64,000 bases of DNA from Oxalobacteraceae bacterium. GTDB taxonomy: Bacteria > Pseudomonadota > Gammaproteobacteria > Burkholderiales > Burkholderiaceae_D. The translations under genes were made by a program, and so were the position numbers. The stretch's first letter is position 1. Every line of letters begins with the position of its first letter. The stretch lies in NCBI GenBank assembly GCA_027484285.1, contig JAIXTG010000329.1, positions 1-64,000 of the forward strand. Direction: 5' to 3'. The notes beneath the pieces are model-generated. The model did no database searches and was not told where the DNA came from. It saw only the letters and a list, made by a program, of their open reading frames with translations. Below are positions 55,812 through 63,456 of the stretch, in pieces.

Positions 55812-57200
55812 CTATCGGGCGCTCACCAGAACTGCATTCGACGCCTGCGCCGCCGCATCACCTTCGACCACGAGAATCTGCGCGACGGAAGGCGTTTTCG
55901 ACGACATGGTGGTCACCGCGTCTCGCAGCGGGCCGATCACCGTGCCGTTGGCCGCCCCGACGGGGTTGGTCTTGAAACTCGCGATCGGCGAACGCTGGCT
56001 GCTCACATACACGTTGTACACCGTTTGCGGCTTGAGCTTGAAGAGGAAGACTTCCAGGGCGTCCACCAACCCCAGATTGCGCGCGACGACGAAGCCACGC
56101 GCTTCACCCGTCACGGCCTTGAGCGGGATGTTGATCGGCTCGCCATTGGCGCGCGGGACGAGATTGGCCGTGCCGGCGCCGCTTGGCGCGGCGTTGGACA
56201 CGTAGACCAGCGCCTGCGGGGCCTGCCCGACCGGGATGCGGGCGATCACCCGATCGGTGGCGGTGTCGATCACGTCCACCGCGTCACCGTTTTCCAGCCC
56301 CACGTACATGCGCGTGCCATCGTCGGATGGCCAGATGCCGTGCGGTAGCGCGCCCACCGGGATGGTGGCCAGCAGCTTGGGCGTGGCGTCGGTGGTGTAG
56401 ACCTTCACCACGTTCTCGCCGCCGATGGTCACGTAGGCCAGCGTGCCGCGTGCGGTCTTGGCGAACCCGAGGTGGTTGGTGATGAATCCGGTCTCGATCA
56501 CGCCCTTGACCTGAAGCGTATCGGTGTCGATGCGGGTCACCTTGCCCACGTCCTTGTGCGTCATCCACACTTCCTTGAAGTCCGGGGTTAACTGCAGGAA
56601 GGGCGAGAACGGGCTGACCACCGGGATGCGCTTGATCACCTTGCGCGTGGGCACGTCGATCACGTCCACCTCCGGCGTGAAGCTGTGCACCACGAAGGCG
56701 ATGTTCTTCTGCGGATGGAACAGCACCATGCCCGGCCCGGGCGCGGTTTCGATGCGGCCGACTTCCTTGAAGGTCGCGGCATCGATCACGGACACGTAGT
56801 TCTCGCCGCGCACGACCGCCCACACTTGCTTGCCGTCCGGCGTGAAGAAGGCTTCGTGCGGCGAGCGGCCGATGTAGGCGATGCCTTTGACCTGGTTGGT
56901 GGCGGTGTCGATGAAGGCCACCGAGTTGGAGCCGTTGGAGATCGCGATCAGCGTCTTGTGGTCGGGCGAGAACCCCAGGCCGTGGACGTTGAGCTCACCC
57001 TTGTACAGCGGCGACAGCACGTCCGGCCGCACGTTGCCGAGGCGAATCTGACCCAGCAGCGTGTTGGACGAAGGATCGATCACCGACACCGTGTTGGTGT
57101 TCTGATCGGCGGTGTAGACGCGATCAGCGGGGGCCGGCGCGGCCAGCGCGATGCCGCTGCACATCACCAGTTGCAGGGCGAGGAAGAGTCGTTTCATCAT
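55812..57200 (-). CDS. YVTN-family beta-propeller protein, periplasmic
   Basis: The 462-residue protein has a signal peptide (LFLALQLVMCSGIALA) and repeats of the YVTN type (VYTADQNTNTVSVIDPSSN; VAFIDTATNQVKGIAYIG), forming a propeller, plus a C-terminal beta domain. ATG 57200 overlaps the DUF305 stop; a longer frame to 58187 is a shadow. Its role in the sulfite operon is unknown; it may bind metal or act as scaffold. Confidence 0.75.
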   Translation of the reverse strand: MMKRLFLALQLVMCSGIALAAPAPADRVYTADQNTNTVSVIDPSSNTLLGQIRLGNVRPDVLSPLYKGELNVHGLGFSPDHKTLIAISNGSNSVAFIDTATNQVKGIAYIGRSPHEAFFTPDGKQVWAVVRGENYVSVIDAATFKEVGRIETAPGPGMVLFHPQKNIAFVVHSFTPEVDVIDVPTRKVIKRIPVVSPFSPFLQLTPDFKEVWMTHKDVGKVTRIDTDTLQVKGVIETGFITNHLGFAKTARGTLAYVTIGGENVVKVYTTDATPKLLATIPVGALPHGIWPSDDGTRMYVGLENGDAVDVIDTATDRVIARIPVGQAPQALVYVSNAAPSGAGTANLVPRANGEPINIPLKAVTGEARGFVVARNLGLVDALEVFLFKLKPQTVYNVYVSSQRSPIASFKTNPVGAANGTVIGPLRDAVTTMSSKTPSVAQILVVEGDAAAQASNAVLVSAR

Positions 57201-57685
57201 CGGGTTCCTTGTGTCGTTTCGGTTGAGTGGGATGGGTGCGCCGCTGCGGCCTTGGCGGCGGCATCGTCGGCATGCCGTGCAAGCCAGGCCTGCATCAGTC
57301 GAATCTCGTTGCGCTGCTCGACAATGATGGACAGTGCAAGGTTGCGCAGTTCCGGGTCCTTGGTGGACAGCAGCACAGCCTTGGCCATGTCGATGGCGCC
57401 TTGATGGTGCGGGATCATCATCACGACGAAGTCGTGGTCGGGGTTGCCGTTCATCGGGGCGGTACGCATGCCGTGGTCCATGACCGCCATCGCGTCGTCC
57501 ATCAACTGGGCGAAGGACTTGGCGGTGCTGGCCACGAAGCTCGGCGGGGGCGGTGTCTGCGCTTCGGCCGCTGGGGAATGAGCATGCTGCGCCAGGGCCG
57601 GCAGGCTCGCCAGCATGGCCAGCGCCGCCATCGCCCACTGGCGGGCGGGTCTCGGTGATGTCATCTTGAAAGCGAGAGGCTGCAT
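57197..57685 (-). CDS. DUF305 protein, periplasmic
   Basis: The 162-residue protein has a signal peptide (MAALAMLASLPALA) and the DUF305 motif DHDFVVMMIPHHQGAIDMA with its conserved His pair. These proteins are ferritin-like helical bundles often found with metal or copper stress genes. It lies 3 bases from the anti-sigma gene. An ATG seven codons downstream is an alternative start. Confidence 0.85.
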   Translation of the reverse strand: MQPLAFKMTSPRPARQWAMAALAMLASLPALAQHAHSPAAEAQTPPPPSFVASTAKSFAQLMDDAMAVMDHGMRTAPMNGNPDHDFVVMMIPHHQGAIDMAKAVLLSTKDPELRNLALSIIVEQRNEIRLMQAWLARHADDAAAKAAAAHPSHSTETTQGTR

Positions 57686-57688
57686 GGA

Positions 57689-58531
57689 TCAGCTCGGTTG
57701 AAGTTGGGCGTAGACGGCCGTGGCGATGCGCGCCAGCTCGCCTTTGTCGATGCCGGCCGATAAGGCGTAACCGAACTTGCCGTCGATCCAATAGAACACA
57801 TTGACCGGCCCCTCCTGCGCGAAGCGGAAGCCGGTATCCTGATTGGATGCTTGCTCGTTCGTGACGTACAGCGTCAGGCGCTGCCCCGTGGTGTCGTGGT
57901 ACATGAACTGCGCCACCGGGCCGCTCGATCCGGGCAACAGGCGCCCGCCGATCAGTTCGTAGCCCAGTGCACCCAGCTTCGGGGGGCGGATCTTCGCGCC
58001 CAAGCGCTTGGACAGCCAGGCGACCAACTGGTCTTCCTGGTCGGCGCCGATCTCCACCGGTCGCCGCACGTCGGGGCTGTAGACCACGTGCGCGATGGCC
58101 GCTTGCCGCGGCAGGCTGCCGGCCGCCGCGTTGACGATGACCGCCGGCCCACGGGACGACTGCGCGAGCATCTCCGCGGTTTGCCATGCGCCGCGCCCCA
58201 CCCAGCCGGCGCCTGCGCCGAAGAACACCAACGCAAAGCCTGCCGCCACGCGTTCGAGCGACCAGCGCGACAGGCGTGCACCCGCGTGGCGTGCAGCGGC
58301 GCGCGTACGCGGCGCCCGGGCCGCGTGCAGCAAGGTGTCGGGGACGGCTTCGTCCAGCACCGCGCCGTACAGCGCCTTGATCGCCTGTTTGTCTTGCCGG
58401 TAGGCCTGCAAGCGCTGCGCCTCCTGCGGGCGCTCGGCCAGGTAGGTTTCGATCTCGGCGCGCCGGGATTCGGGCAACAGGCCGTCGACAAAGGCATGCA
58501 GATCCGCTTCAGTGATGGGCAACGGGTTCAT
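57689..58531 (-). CDS. Anti-sigma factor, membrane-bound
   Basis: The 280-residue protein has an N-terminal anti-sigma domain (ITEADLHAFVDGLLPESRRAEIETYLAERP), one transmembrane helix (VAAGFALVFFGAGAGWVG, about residues 94-111) and an extracytoplasmic C-terminal part. Its start overlaps the sigma gene by 4 bases. No Zn-binding HxxxCxxC motif is seen. Confidence 0.88.
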   Translation of the reverse strand: MNPLPITEADLHAFVDGLLPESRRAEIETYLAERPQEAQRLQAYRQDKQAIKALYGAVLDEAVPDTLLHAARAPRTRAAARHAGARLSRWSLERVAAGFALVFFGAGAGWVGRGAWQTAEMLAQSSRGPAVIVNAAAGSLPRQAAIAHVVYSPDVRRPVEIGADQEDQLVAWLSKRLGAKIRPPKLGALGYELIGGRLLPGSSGPVAQFMYHDTTGQRLTLYVTNEQASNQDTGFRFAQEGPVNVFYWIDGKFGYALSAGIDKGELARIATAVYAQLQPS

Positions 58532-59055
58532 TTCACCACCTTCAATGCCGTGGGTTGGATGCGTCCCTCCATCACGCCGCGCAGGCGCGCGCGGCCACGC
58601 GACAGCCGCGACATCACGGTGCCCAGCGGCACACCGAGCGTGCGCGCGATCTCGTCGTAGCTCATGTCCTCCAGCGCCACCAGCAGCAGCACCTCGCGCT
58701 GCTCGGGCGGGAGCTGCCGCAGTGCAATTTCGAGATCTCTCATTTCGAGGCCGTCGGTCTGTGAAGCCCTGACCGGCGACGCCAGCGCTTCTTCGTCCAG
58801 CGGCACGGCTACCACGGCGGGCCGGCGGCGCTGGTCCACATGCAGGTTGTGCAGAATGCTGAACAGCCAAGCGCGCATGTCGCCGTCCGGCCGCCAGTTG
58901 TCGATGCGGGCCCAGGCCCGCTCCAGAGCGTCCTGCACCAGATCGTCGGCAGCGGCGTGGTCGCCGACCAGCGCGCGAGCGTAGCGCCGCAGGCGCGGCA
59001 GGGCCGCCACCATCAGCGCGCCCGCCTCGGTCAACGCCACGTCCTGGGCCTTCAT
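58528..59055 (-). CDS. ECF-type RNA polymerase sigma factor
   Basis: The 175-residue sigma factor has region 2 (DHAAADDLVQDALERAW; MRAWLFSILHNL) and region 4 (LPPEQREVLLLVALEDMSYDEIA, TVMSRLSRGRARL), separated by a short linker, and lacks regions 1 and 3. It probably drives its own operon, including the sulfite dehydrogenase genes, via the motif at 59571-59600. Confidence 0.93.
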   Translation of the reverse strand: MKAQDVALTEAGALMVAALPRLRRYARALVGDHAAADDLVQDALERAWARIDNWRPDGDMRAWLFSILHNLHVDQRRRPAVVAVPLDEEALASPVRASQTDGLEMRDLEIALRQLPPEQREVLLLVALEDMSYDEIARTLGVPLGTVMSRLSRGRARLRGVMEGRIQPTALKVVK

Positions 59056-59094
59056 CGCGCACCGACGCCGTTCGCTGCCGTCGCCCGTGGCTGC

Positions 59095-59523
59095 TCAGTA
59101 ACTGGCCACTGACAGTTTCGGATCGATCTGCCAGGTTTCGTTGACGATCTTGGCGTCGCGATAGGTCAGAACGTAGCGCACCTTGATCGGCTGCTTGCCC
59201 TCGAACTGCACGTTGGCCGTCACGGTGGCGCCCTTGGGGTTGGCCGATTCCTCCACCTTGTCGATCGACACCTTCAGAGTCCCTTGCGACTTGGTGAACT
59301 TCTCCCAGACCCCGCGGATCGCGTCAGCGCCCGCGTAGCTGCCATCCAGCGGACCACCGACCCAGGTGAGTTGGGCGTTGTCGGCGTAGCCCCGCATCAG
59401 CACGGCGAGGTCGCCCGAGCCGATGGCCTGAAAGTGCGTCCTGGCATCGTCGGCGGGCGCGGCGAACGCCGTGCTGCTGAATAGGGTCACGAGGGCAAAG
59501 GCTGTTGCGGTGAGTGGCTTCAT
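59095..59523 (-). CDS. NTF2-like (SnoaL/DUF4440-type) periplasmic protein
   Basis: The 142-residue protein has a signal peptide (FALVTLFSSTAFA) and an NTF2-like fold pattern (YADNAQLTWVGGPLDGSYAG; VRYVLTYRDAKIVNETWQID). Function unknown; it is the first gene after the ECF-type promoter and about 40 bases upstream of the sigma gene, so probably part of the regulon. Confidence 0.8.
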   Translation of the reverse strand: MKPLTATAFALVTLFSSTAFAAPADDARTHFQAIGSGDLAVLMRGYADNAQLTWVGGPLDGSYAGADAIRGVWEKFTKSQGTLKVSIDKVEESANPKGATVTANVQFEGKQPIKVRYVLTYRDAKIVNETWQIDPKLSVASY

Positions 59524-59570
59524 GGTCGGTGGTCCTTGTCGAAGGGTTGAAGAAATTGGGCTCGCATGAG

Positions 59571-59600
59571 GTATACGGGGGCGCGGGCCTGTTTATTCCC
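59571..59600 (-). promoter_or_regulatory. Candidate ECF-type promoter
   Basis: Reading the minus strand: GGGAATAA (59600-59593), 15 bases, CGTATAC (59577-59571), matching the bipartite layout of ECF promoters (a GGAA-type -35 and a CGTA-type -10). It lies about 50 bases before the NTF2-like gene start. Confidence 0.6.
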
Positions 59601-59628
59601 GCGCAACGCAACTTTGCTCCGGCGCGAG

Positions 59629-60675
59629 TCACCCCAGTCCATGGGTGACGGCTCTGTTCACGCCGTAGCCGCCGATCACCAGAAAGCCGAACAGCACCGC
59701 CGCCAGCAGCAGCGGCCTGAGCCCCGCCTGGCGGATGGCGCCCACATGGGTGCGCAGCCCGAGCGCGGCCATGGCCATCGCCAACAGCACCGTGTCCAGT
59801 TGCACCAGACGGGCGACCCACTGCGGCGGCAGCCACTGCATCGAGTTGATGCCTGCGGCAGCGATGAACAGCAGCGCGAACCAGGGAATCGTGATGCGGG
59901 CGACAGCACCCTGTCCTTCGGCGCGGTCGGCACGCGACAGCACCAGCAGAAAGGGCGCCAGCATCATCACGCGCAGCATCTTGACGATGACTGCAGTGGC
60001 CGCCGCTGACTCGCTGACGCTGCGCCCGGCCGCCACCACCTGCGCCACCTCGTGGATGGTCGAGCCCGCATACACACCGTAGGCCTGCTCCGACAGATGC
60101 AGGTACGGGTACAGCAGCGGGTACGCGAACATCGCCAGGGTGCCGAAGACGACCACGGTCGCCACGGCCACCGACACCTTATGTGCCTGCGCGCGCACCA
60201 CCGGCTCGGCCGCCATCACGGCGGCGGCGCCGCAGATCGCGCTGCCGGCGCCGATCAGCATCGAGGTCTGCCGGTCCAGCTTGAACACTCGCGTGCCCAG
60301 TTGCACCGCCAGCACAAAGGTCAACGTCACGATGGCAACGTCGATCACCATGGCCGCCCAGCCGACGGCGGCGATCTGCTGGAAGGTGATGCGAAAGCCG
60401 TACAGCACGATGCCCGCGCGCAGCAGCCGGTTCTTGGAGAAATCGACCCCGGCAGCCGTGTGCGCGGCGATGGCCGGAAAGAACGTGTTGCCGGCCACGA
60501 TGCCCAGCACGATGGCCAGCGTCAGCGCCGACAGGCCCCAGCGCCCCGCCCAAGGCGTCTGCGCCGCCACCATGGCGGCGGCGGCAAGTAGCCCCGCCAG
60601 CGCCAGGCCTTGCCACCAGGCACGCGTCCTCCAGGTCGGAGGCGCAGAGGTCGTGGCGGACAACGAGGTGGACAT
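59629..60675 (-). CDS. YeiH/UPF0324-family putative anion (sulfate/sulfite) exporter
   Basis: The 348-residue inner-membrane protein has about ten hydrophobic segments and family motifs such as GSAICGAAAVMAAEPVV, GSTIHEVAQVVAAGRS and WFALLFIAAAGINS. In E. coli yeiH is divergent from the LysR gene yeiE, and the family is linked to sulfur anions. Here too a LysR gene diverges. With the SorAB genes beside it, export of sulfite or its product is likely. Confidence 0.85.
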   Translation of the reverse strand: MSTSLSATTSAPPTWRTRAWWQGLALAGLLAAAAMVAAQTPWAGRWGLSALTLAIVLGIVAGNTFFPAIAAHTAAGVDFSKNRLLRAGIVLYGFRITFQQIAAVGWAAMVIDVAIVTLTFVLAVQLGTRVFKLDRQTSMLIGAGSAICGAAAVMAAEPVVRAQAHKVSVAVATVVVFGTLAMFAYPLLYPYLHLSEQAYGVYAGSTIHEVAQVVAAGRSVSESAAATAVIVKMLRVMMLAPFLLVLSRADRAEGQGAVARITIPWFALLFIAAAGINSMQWLPPQWVARLVQLDTVLLAMAMAALGLRTHVGAIRQAGLRPLLLAAVLFGFLVIGGYGVNRAVTHGLG

Positions 60676-60794
60676 GGTCGGACTCCTTCACGGAAAACGT
60701 TGGCTGGCGCTTAGAGACCGCTATGAGCGCCGCGATGCACGTCAGCTTCCTGCATCTGGTACCATGAGTCCAATACATTCTTTTCAAGAAAACG

Positions 60795-60807
60795 TAACTT
60801 TAAGTTA
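60795..60807 (+). promoter_or_regulatory. LysR-type dyad at the start of the regulator gene
   Basis: TAACTTTAAGTTA (60795-60807) is a perfect 5-3-5 dyad that ends at the ATG of the LysR gene, in the region shared with the exporter promoter. Autoregulation is plausible. Confidence 0.45.
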
Positions 60808-61721
60808 TGCGACTGAATCTTCACCTGCTGCGCGTGTTCTTCACTGTGGCTGAGCTGCGAAGCTTCTCGCGCGCGGCCGAGGCCCTGTTCATCAGCCAGC
60901 CCGCTGTCTCCAAAGCCGTGCGCGAGCTGGAATGCCAGATCGGCCTACCCTTGCTCGAACGTGGCGCGGGCGGCCCCAAGAGCGCCCGGGGCGTGCAACT
61001 GACGCCGGACGGTGCGGCGGTGTTCGAGCATGCACGGGGCATCTTTGCGCTGGAGCGGGCCGCGATCGAAGACGTGCAGGCGCGCGTGGGGCTGCAGCGC
61101 GGTCGCCTGCGGGTGGGGGCCAGCACCACCGTGGGTGCCTACTGGCTGCCCCAACTGCTGGCGGACTTTGTGCATCGCCATCCAGCCGTCGATGTGCAAG
61201 TGGTTCAGGGCAACACGCAGATGGTCTGCGAGGCCCTGCTCGACTGCCGCATCGACATCGGTCTGGTCGAGGGCGATGTGCACGACCCGCGTCTTGCAGC
61301 GCACACGTGGCGCGAGGAGCCGCTGTGCGTCGTCGCTGGCGTGCACTCGCCGCTGGCGCGCAGCCGACGCCTCACCGCCGCCACACTGAGCAGCGAGATC
61401 TGGCTGCTGCGCGAGCCGGGCTCCGGCACCCGCGACGTGGCCGACCGGCTGCTGCACGAACTCGCGATCCGGCCACAGCGATGCATAGAGATCGGCAGCA
61501 ACGAAGGCATCGCCCGCGCCGTCGCGGCCGGCCTGGGGGTGGCACTGCTGCCGATGCGCGTGGTGCGCGAGCTGCTGGCGCTGCGTGAAGTGGCTGCCCT
61601 CAAGCTATCAGGCGCACCCAAGCTGGTCCGGCTCCTGTGGCGCGTGGAACTGAAGGGCCGTCCGCCGTCGCCGCTGGTGCTGGCCTGGCGTGAGGCGCTG
61701 GCGCGCCCGCTCGCGCACTGA
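60807..61721 (+). CDS. LysR-family regulator, YeiE/CbbR-like
   Basis: The 304-residue protein has an N-terminal winged helix (FSRAAEALFISQPAVSKAVRELE; core ISQPAVSKAVRELE) and a substrate-binding domain (RGRLRVGASTTVGAYWLPQLL). It is divergent from the YeiH gene, as YeiE in enterobacteria, which is reported to respond to sulfite. The effector is inferred. The start overlaps the 60795 dyad. Confidence 0.85.
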   Translation: MRLNLHLLRVFFTVAELRSFSRAAEALFISQPAVSKAVRELECQIGLPLLERGAGGPKSARGVQLTPDGAAVFEHARGIFALERAAIEDVQARVGLQRGRLRVGASTTVGAYWLPQLLADFVHRHPAVDVQVVQGNTQMVCEALLDCRIDIGLVEGDVHDPRLAAHTWREEPLCVVAGVHSPLARSRRLTAATLSSEIWLLREPGSGTRDVADRLLHELAIRPQRCIEIGSNEGIARAVAAGLGVALLPMRVVRELLALREVAALKLSGAPKLVRLLWRVELKGRPPSPLVLAWREALARPLAH

Positions 61722-61766
61722 CCGGGCGCGAGCGGGCCGCTCTGCTGTCGTTGCCTTCAGGAGTAG

Positions 61767-61958
61767 TCGTCTGAGCTGCGCGAGTTACTGGCACCAGATC
61801 GCATTCACAAGCTGACCGAGCAGGAGTTCGTAGATGCCGTTTCCCGGGTGCACGCGATCCGAGACCAGGCCGTCAGGCAGGGATACGAGCACTTGGTCTT
61901 GCCTGACCGACCGCAGGCCGGCGACGACAAGGTGGAAAAGTTCGGCGAGTGGCTCTGA
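61767..61958 (+). pseudogene. Fragment of a McrB-type N-terminal domain
   Basis: A plus-strand frame without start codon encodes ELLAPDRIHKLTEQEFVDAV and RVHAIRDQAVRQGYEHL and stops at 61958. The pattern resembles the N-terminal recognition part of some McrB-like AAA proteins. The gene is cut at its 5' end after a stop at 61764. Confidence 0.45.
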
Positions 61959-62239
61959 CGGCAGCGATTCGCGGAACGCGATCCGCAGCGACGACTGCCG
62001 AAGTGGCTTATTGCTTCAATCGCCGATTCGATCTTAAAACCACCCTCCCGCGCCTGATCATCGCAGCGGCGCGTACGTGCGCTTGCCCGTTGCAGATGAT
62101 CAGGTGGGCTGAGGGACATTGCTAATCAAGAGTACTTGTGGCGTCCCCTTGAAATCTACACACCAGGGCACCACATCGCAATTGTTTCCAAGCACCTGCA
62201 ACGATTGAGCAGCGAACTAACGGTAGTGTGCGGTGGGCT
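61959..62239 (+). other. Region between the two McrB-like pieces
   Basis: It holds a short open plus frame (EYLWRPLEIYTPGHHIAIV, LQRLSSELTVVCGGL) that ends in TGA at 62241-62243, overlapping a GTG start at 62240 in the GTGA way seen between coupled genes. It has no clear start and is probably the end of a decayed gene. Confidence 0.4.
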
Positions 62240-62293
62240 GTGAAAACCGCCCAGCGAGACGTCTTCGCGCTCGACGAGTTGGCGGCCTATTTA
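62240..62293 (+). pseudogene. Start of McrB-like AAA gene, interrupted by the IS
   Basis: GTG 62240 opens a frame reading KTAQRDVFALDELAAYL up to the left IS end. The part right of the IS (63457 on) continues with SSEPEDEDRAILAIRGEL, so the two pieces are very likely one gene, split by the element after 18 codons. Confidence 0.55.
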
Positions 62294-63455
62294 AGGAAGG
62301 TCTGAACAACTCCGCCCCATTGCGCGACAATGCCTCACCGTGATCGGGGTGAGTGCGATGCAGCTGTCGTTCGGTGATGCCGAGGGTCTGGGGAGCCGCA
62401 AGCGCACGCGGCGCGAGGTGTTTTTGGCGGAGATGGAGCAGGTGGTGCCGTGGCAGGCGCTGCTGGGTCTGATCGAGCCGCACTACCCGAAGATGGGCCG
62501 TCCCGGTCGCCAGCCCTATCCGTTGGCGACGATGCTGCGCATCCACTTCCTGCAGCAGTGGTATGCGCTCAGCGACCCGGCGATGGAAGAAGCCTTGTAC
62601 GACACGCCGGTGATGCGCCGCTTCGCGCAGTTGGGCGGGCTTGCCGACATCCCGGACGAGACGACGATCCTCAACTTCCGCCGGCTGTTGGAGACGCACG
62701 GGCTGGCCGAGAAGCTCTTCGAGCAGGTCAACGCCCATCTTCAGCGCAAGGGCCTGAGCCTGCGCAGTGGCACGATCGTGGATGCCACGATCATCAGTGC
62801 GCCGAGCTCGACCAAGAACAAGGCGGGCGAGCGCGATCCGGCGATGCACCAGACCAAGAAGGGCAACCAGTGGTTCTTCGGGATGAAGGCGCACATCGGC
62901 GTGGATGACGCGTCCGGTCTGGTGCACCACGTGGAATGCACGGCGGCGAACGTGGCCGACGTGACGCAGGTGTACAAGCTGCTGCACGGCCGGGAAGACA
63001 CGGTGTGCGGCGACAGCGGCTACACGGGTGCCGAGAAGCGCGAGGAGCTGCAGGACGTGGACGCCGGATTCCTGATCGCGGAGAAGCCGTCGAAGCTGCG
63101 TGCGATGAAGAACGAGCGCGAGCGGCGCTACGCCGAGCGGTGGGAGCGCTACAAGGCCAGTCTGCGGGCGAAGGTGGAGCACCCGTTCCGGGTGATCAAG
63201 CGGAAGTTCGGCTACACGAAGGTGCGCTACCGCGGCCTGGCGAAGAACGCGGCGCAGGTGCTGACGCTGTTCGCGCTGTCGAACCTGTGGATGGCGCGCC
63301 GGCGTTTGTTGCCGACGACGGGAGCAGTGCGTCCGTAAGGCGGGGAAACCCGCCAAAAACCGCCCTGCACGGGCGAAATCCGGCTCGAAAGCGACGCCAG
63401 GCCGGCGCCACGATGCCGCAATCCGGGCGGCAGAGCGGGTTGTTCAGACCTTCCT
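62294..63455 (+). mobile_element. IS5-family insertion sequence
   Basis: The element has matching ends: GGAAGGTCTGAACAAC at 62295-62310 and its complement at 63439-63454. The flanks are TTAA (left) and TTAG (right); both fit the YTAR target of the IS5 subgroup but are not identical. The element carries one transposase gene of 326 residues. Exact ends are uncertain by one or two bases. Confidence 0.85.
62358..63338 (+). CDS. IS5-family transposase
   Basis: The 326-residue DDE transposase has IVDATIISAPSSTKNKAG (first Asp), VCGDSGYTGAEKREEL (second Asp) and VEHPFRVIKRKFGYTKVRYRG (core VEHPFRVIKRKFG, final Glu with the Y-R-E-K signature). ATG 62358 gives the usual IS5 length; an upstream GTG 62340 in frame is less likely. 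Confidence 0.93.
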   Translation: MQLSFGDAEGLGSRKRTRREVFLAEMEQVVPWQALLGLIEPHYPKMGRPGRQPYPLATMLRIHFLQQWYALSDPAMEEALYDTPVMRRFAQLGGLADIPDETTILNFRRLLETHGLAEKLFEQVNAHLQRKGLSLRSGTIVDATIISAPSSTKNKAGERDPAMHQTKKGNQWFFGMKAHIGVDDASGLVHHVECTAANVADVTQVYKLLHGREDTVCGDSGYTGAEKREELQDVDAGFLIAEKPSKLRAMKNERERRYAERWERYKASLRAKVEHPFRVIKRKFGYTKVRYRGLAKNAAQVLTLFALSNLWMARRRLLPTTGAVRP

Positions 63456-63456
63456 T

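Noticed and set aside
57201-58187. N-terminal extension of the beta-propeller gene
   Set aside because: It overlaps the DUF305 and anti-sigma genes in another frame, and a proper signal peptide starts at 57200.
61805-62119. Minus-strand 104-residue open frame
   Set aside because: Composition is that of a shadow (Ser/Arg/Cys-rich) with no ribosome site. The opposite strand has better protein-like stretches.
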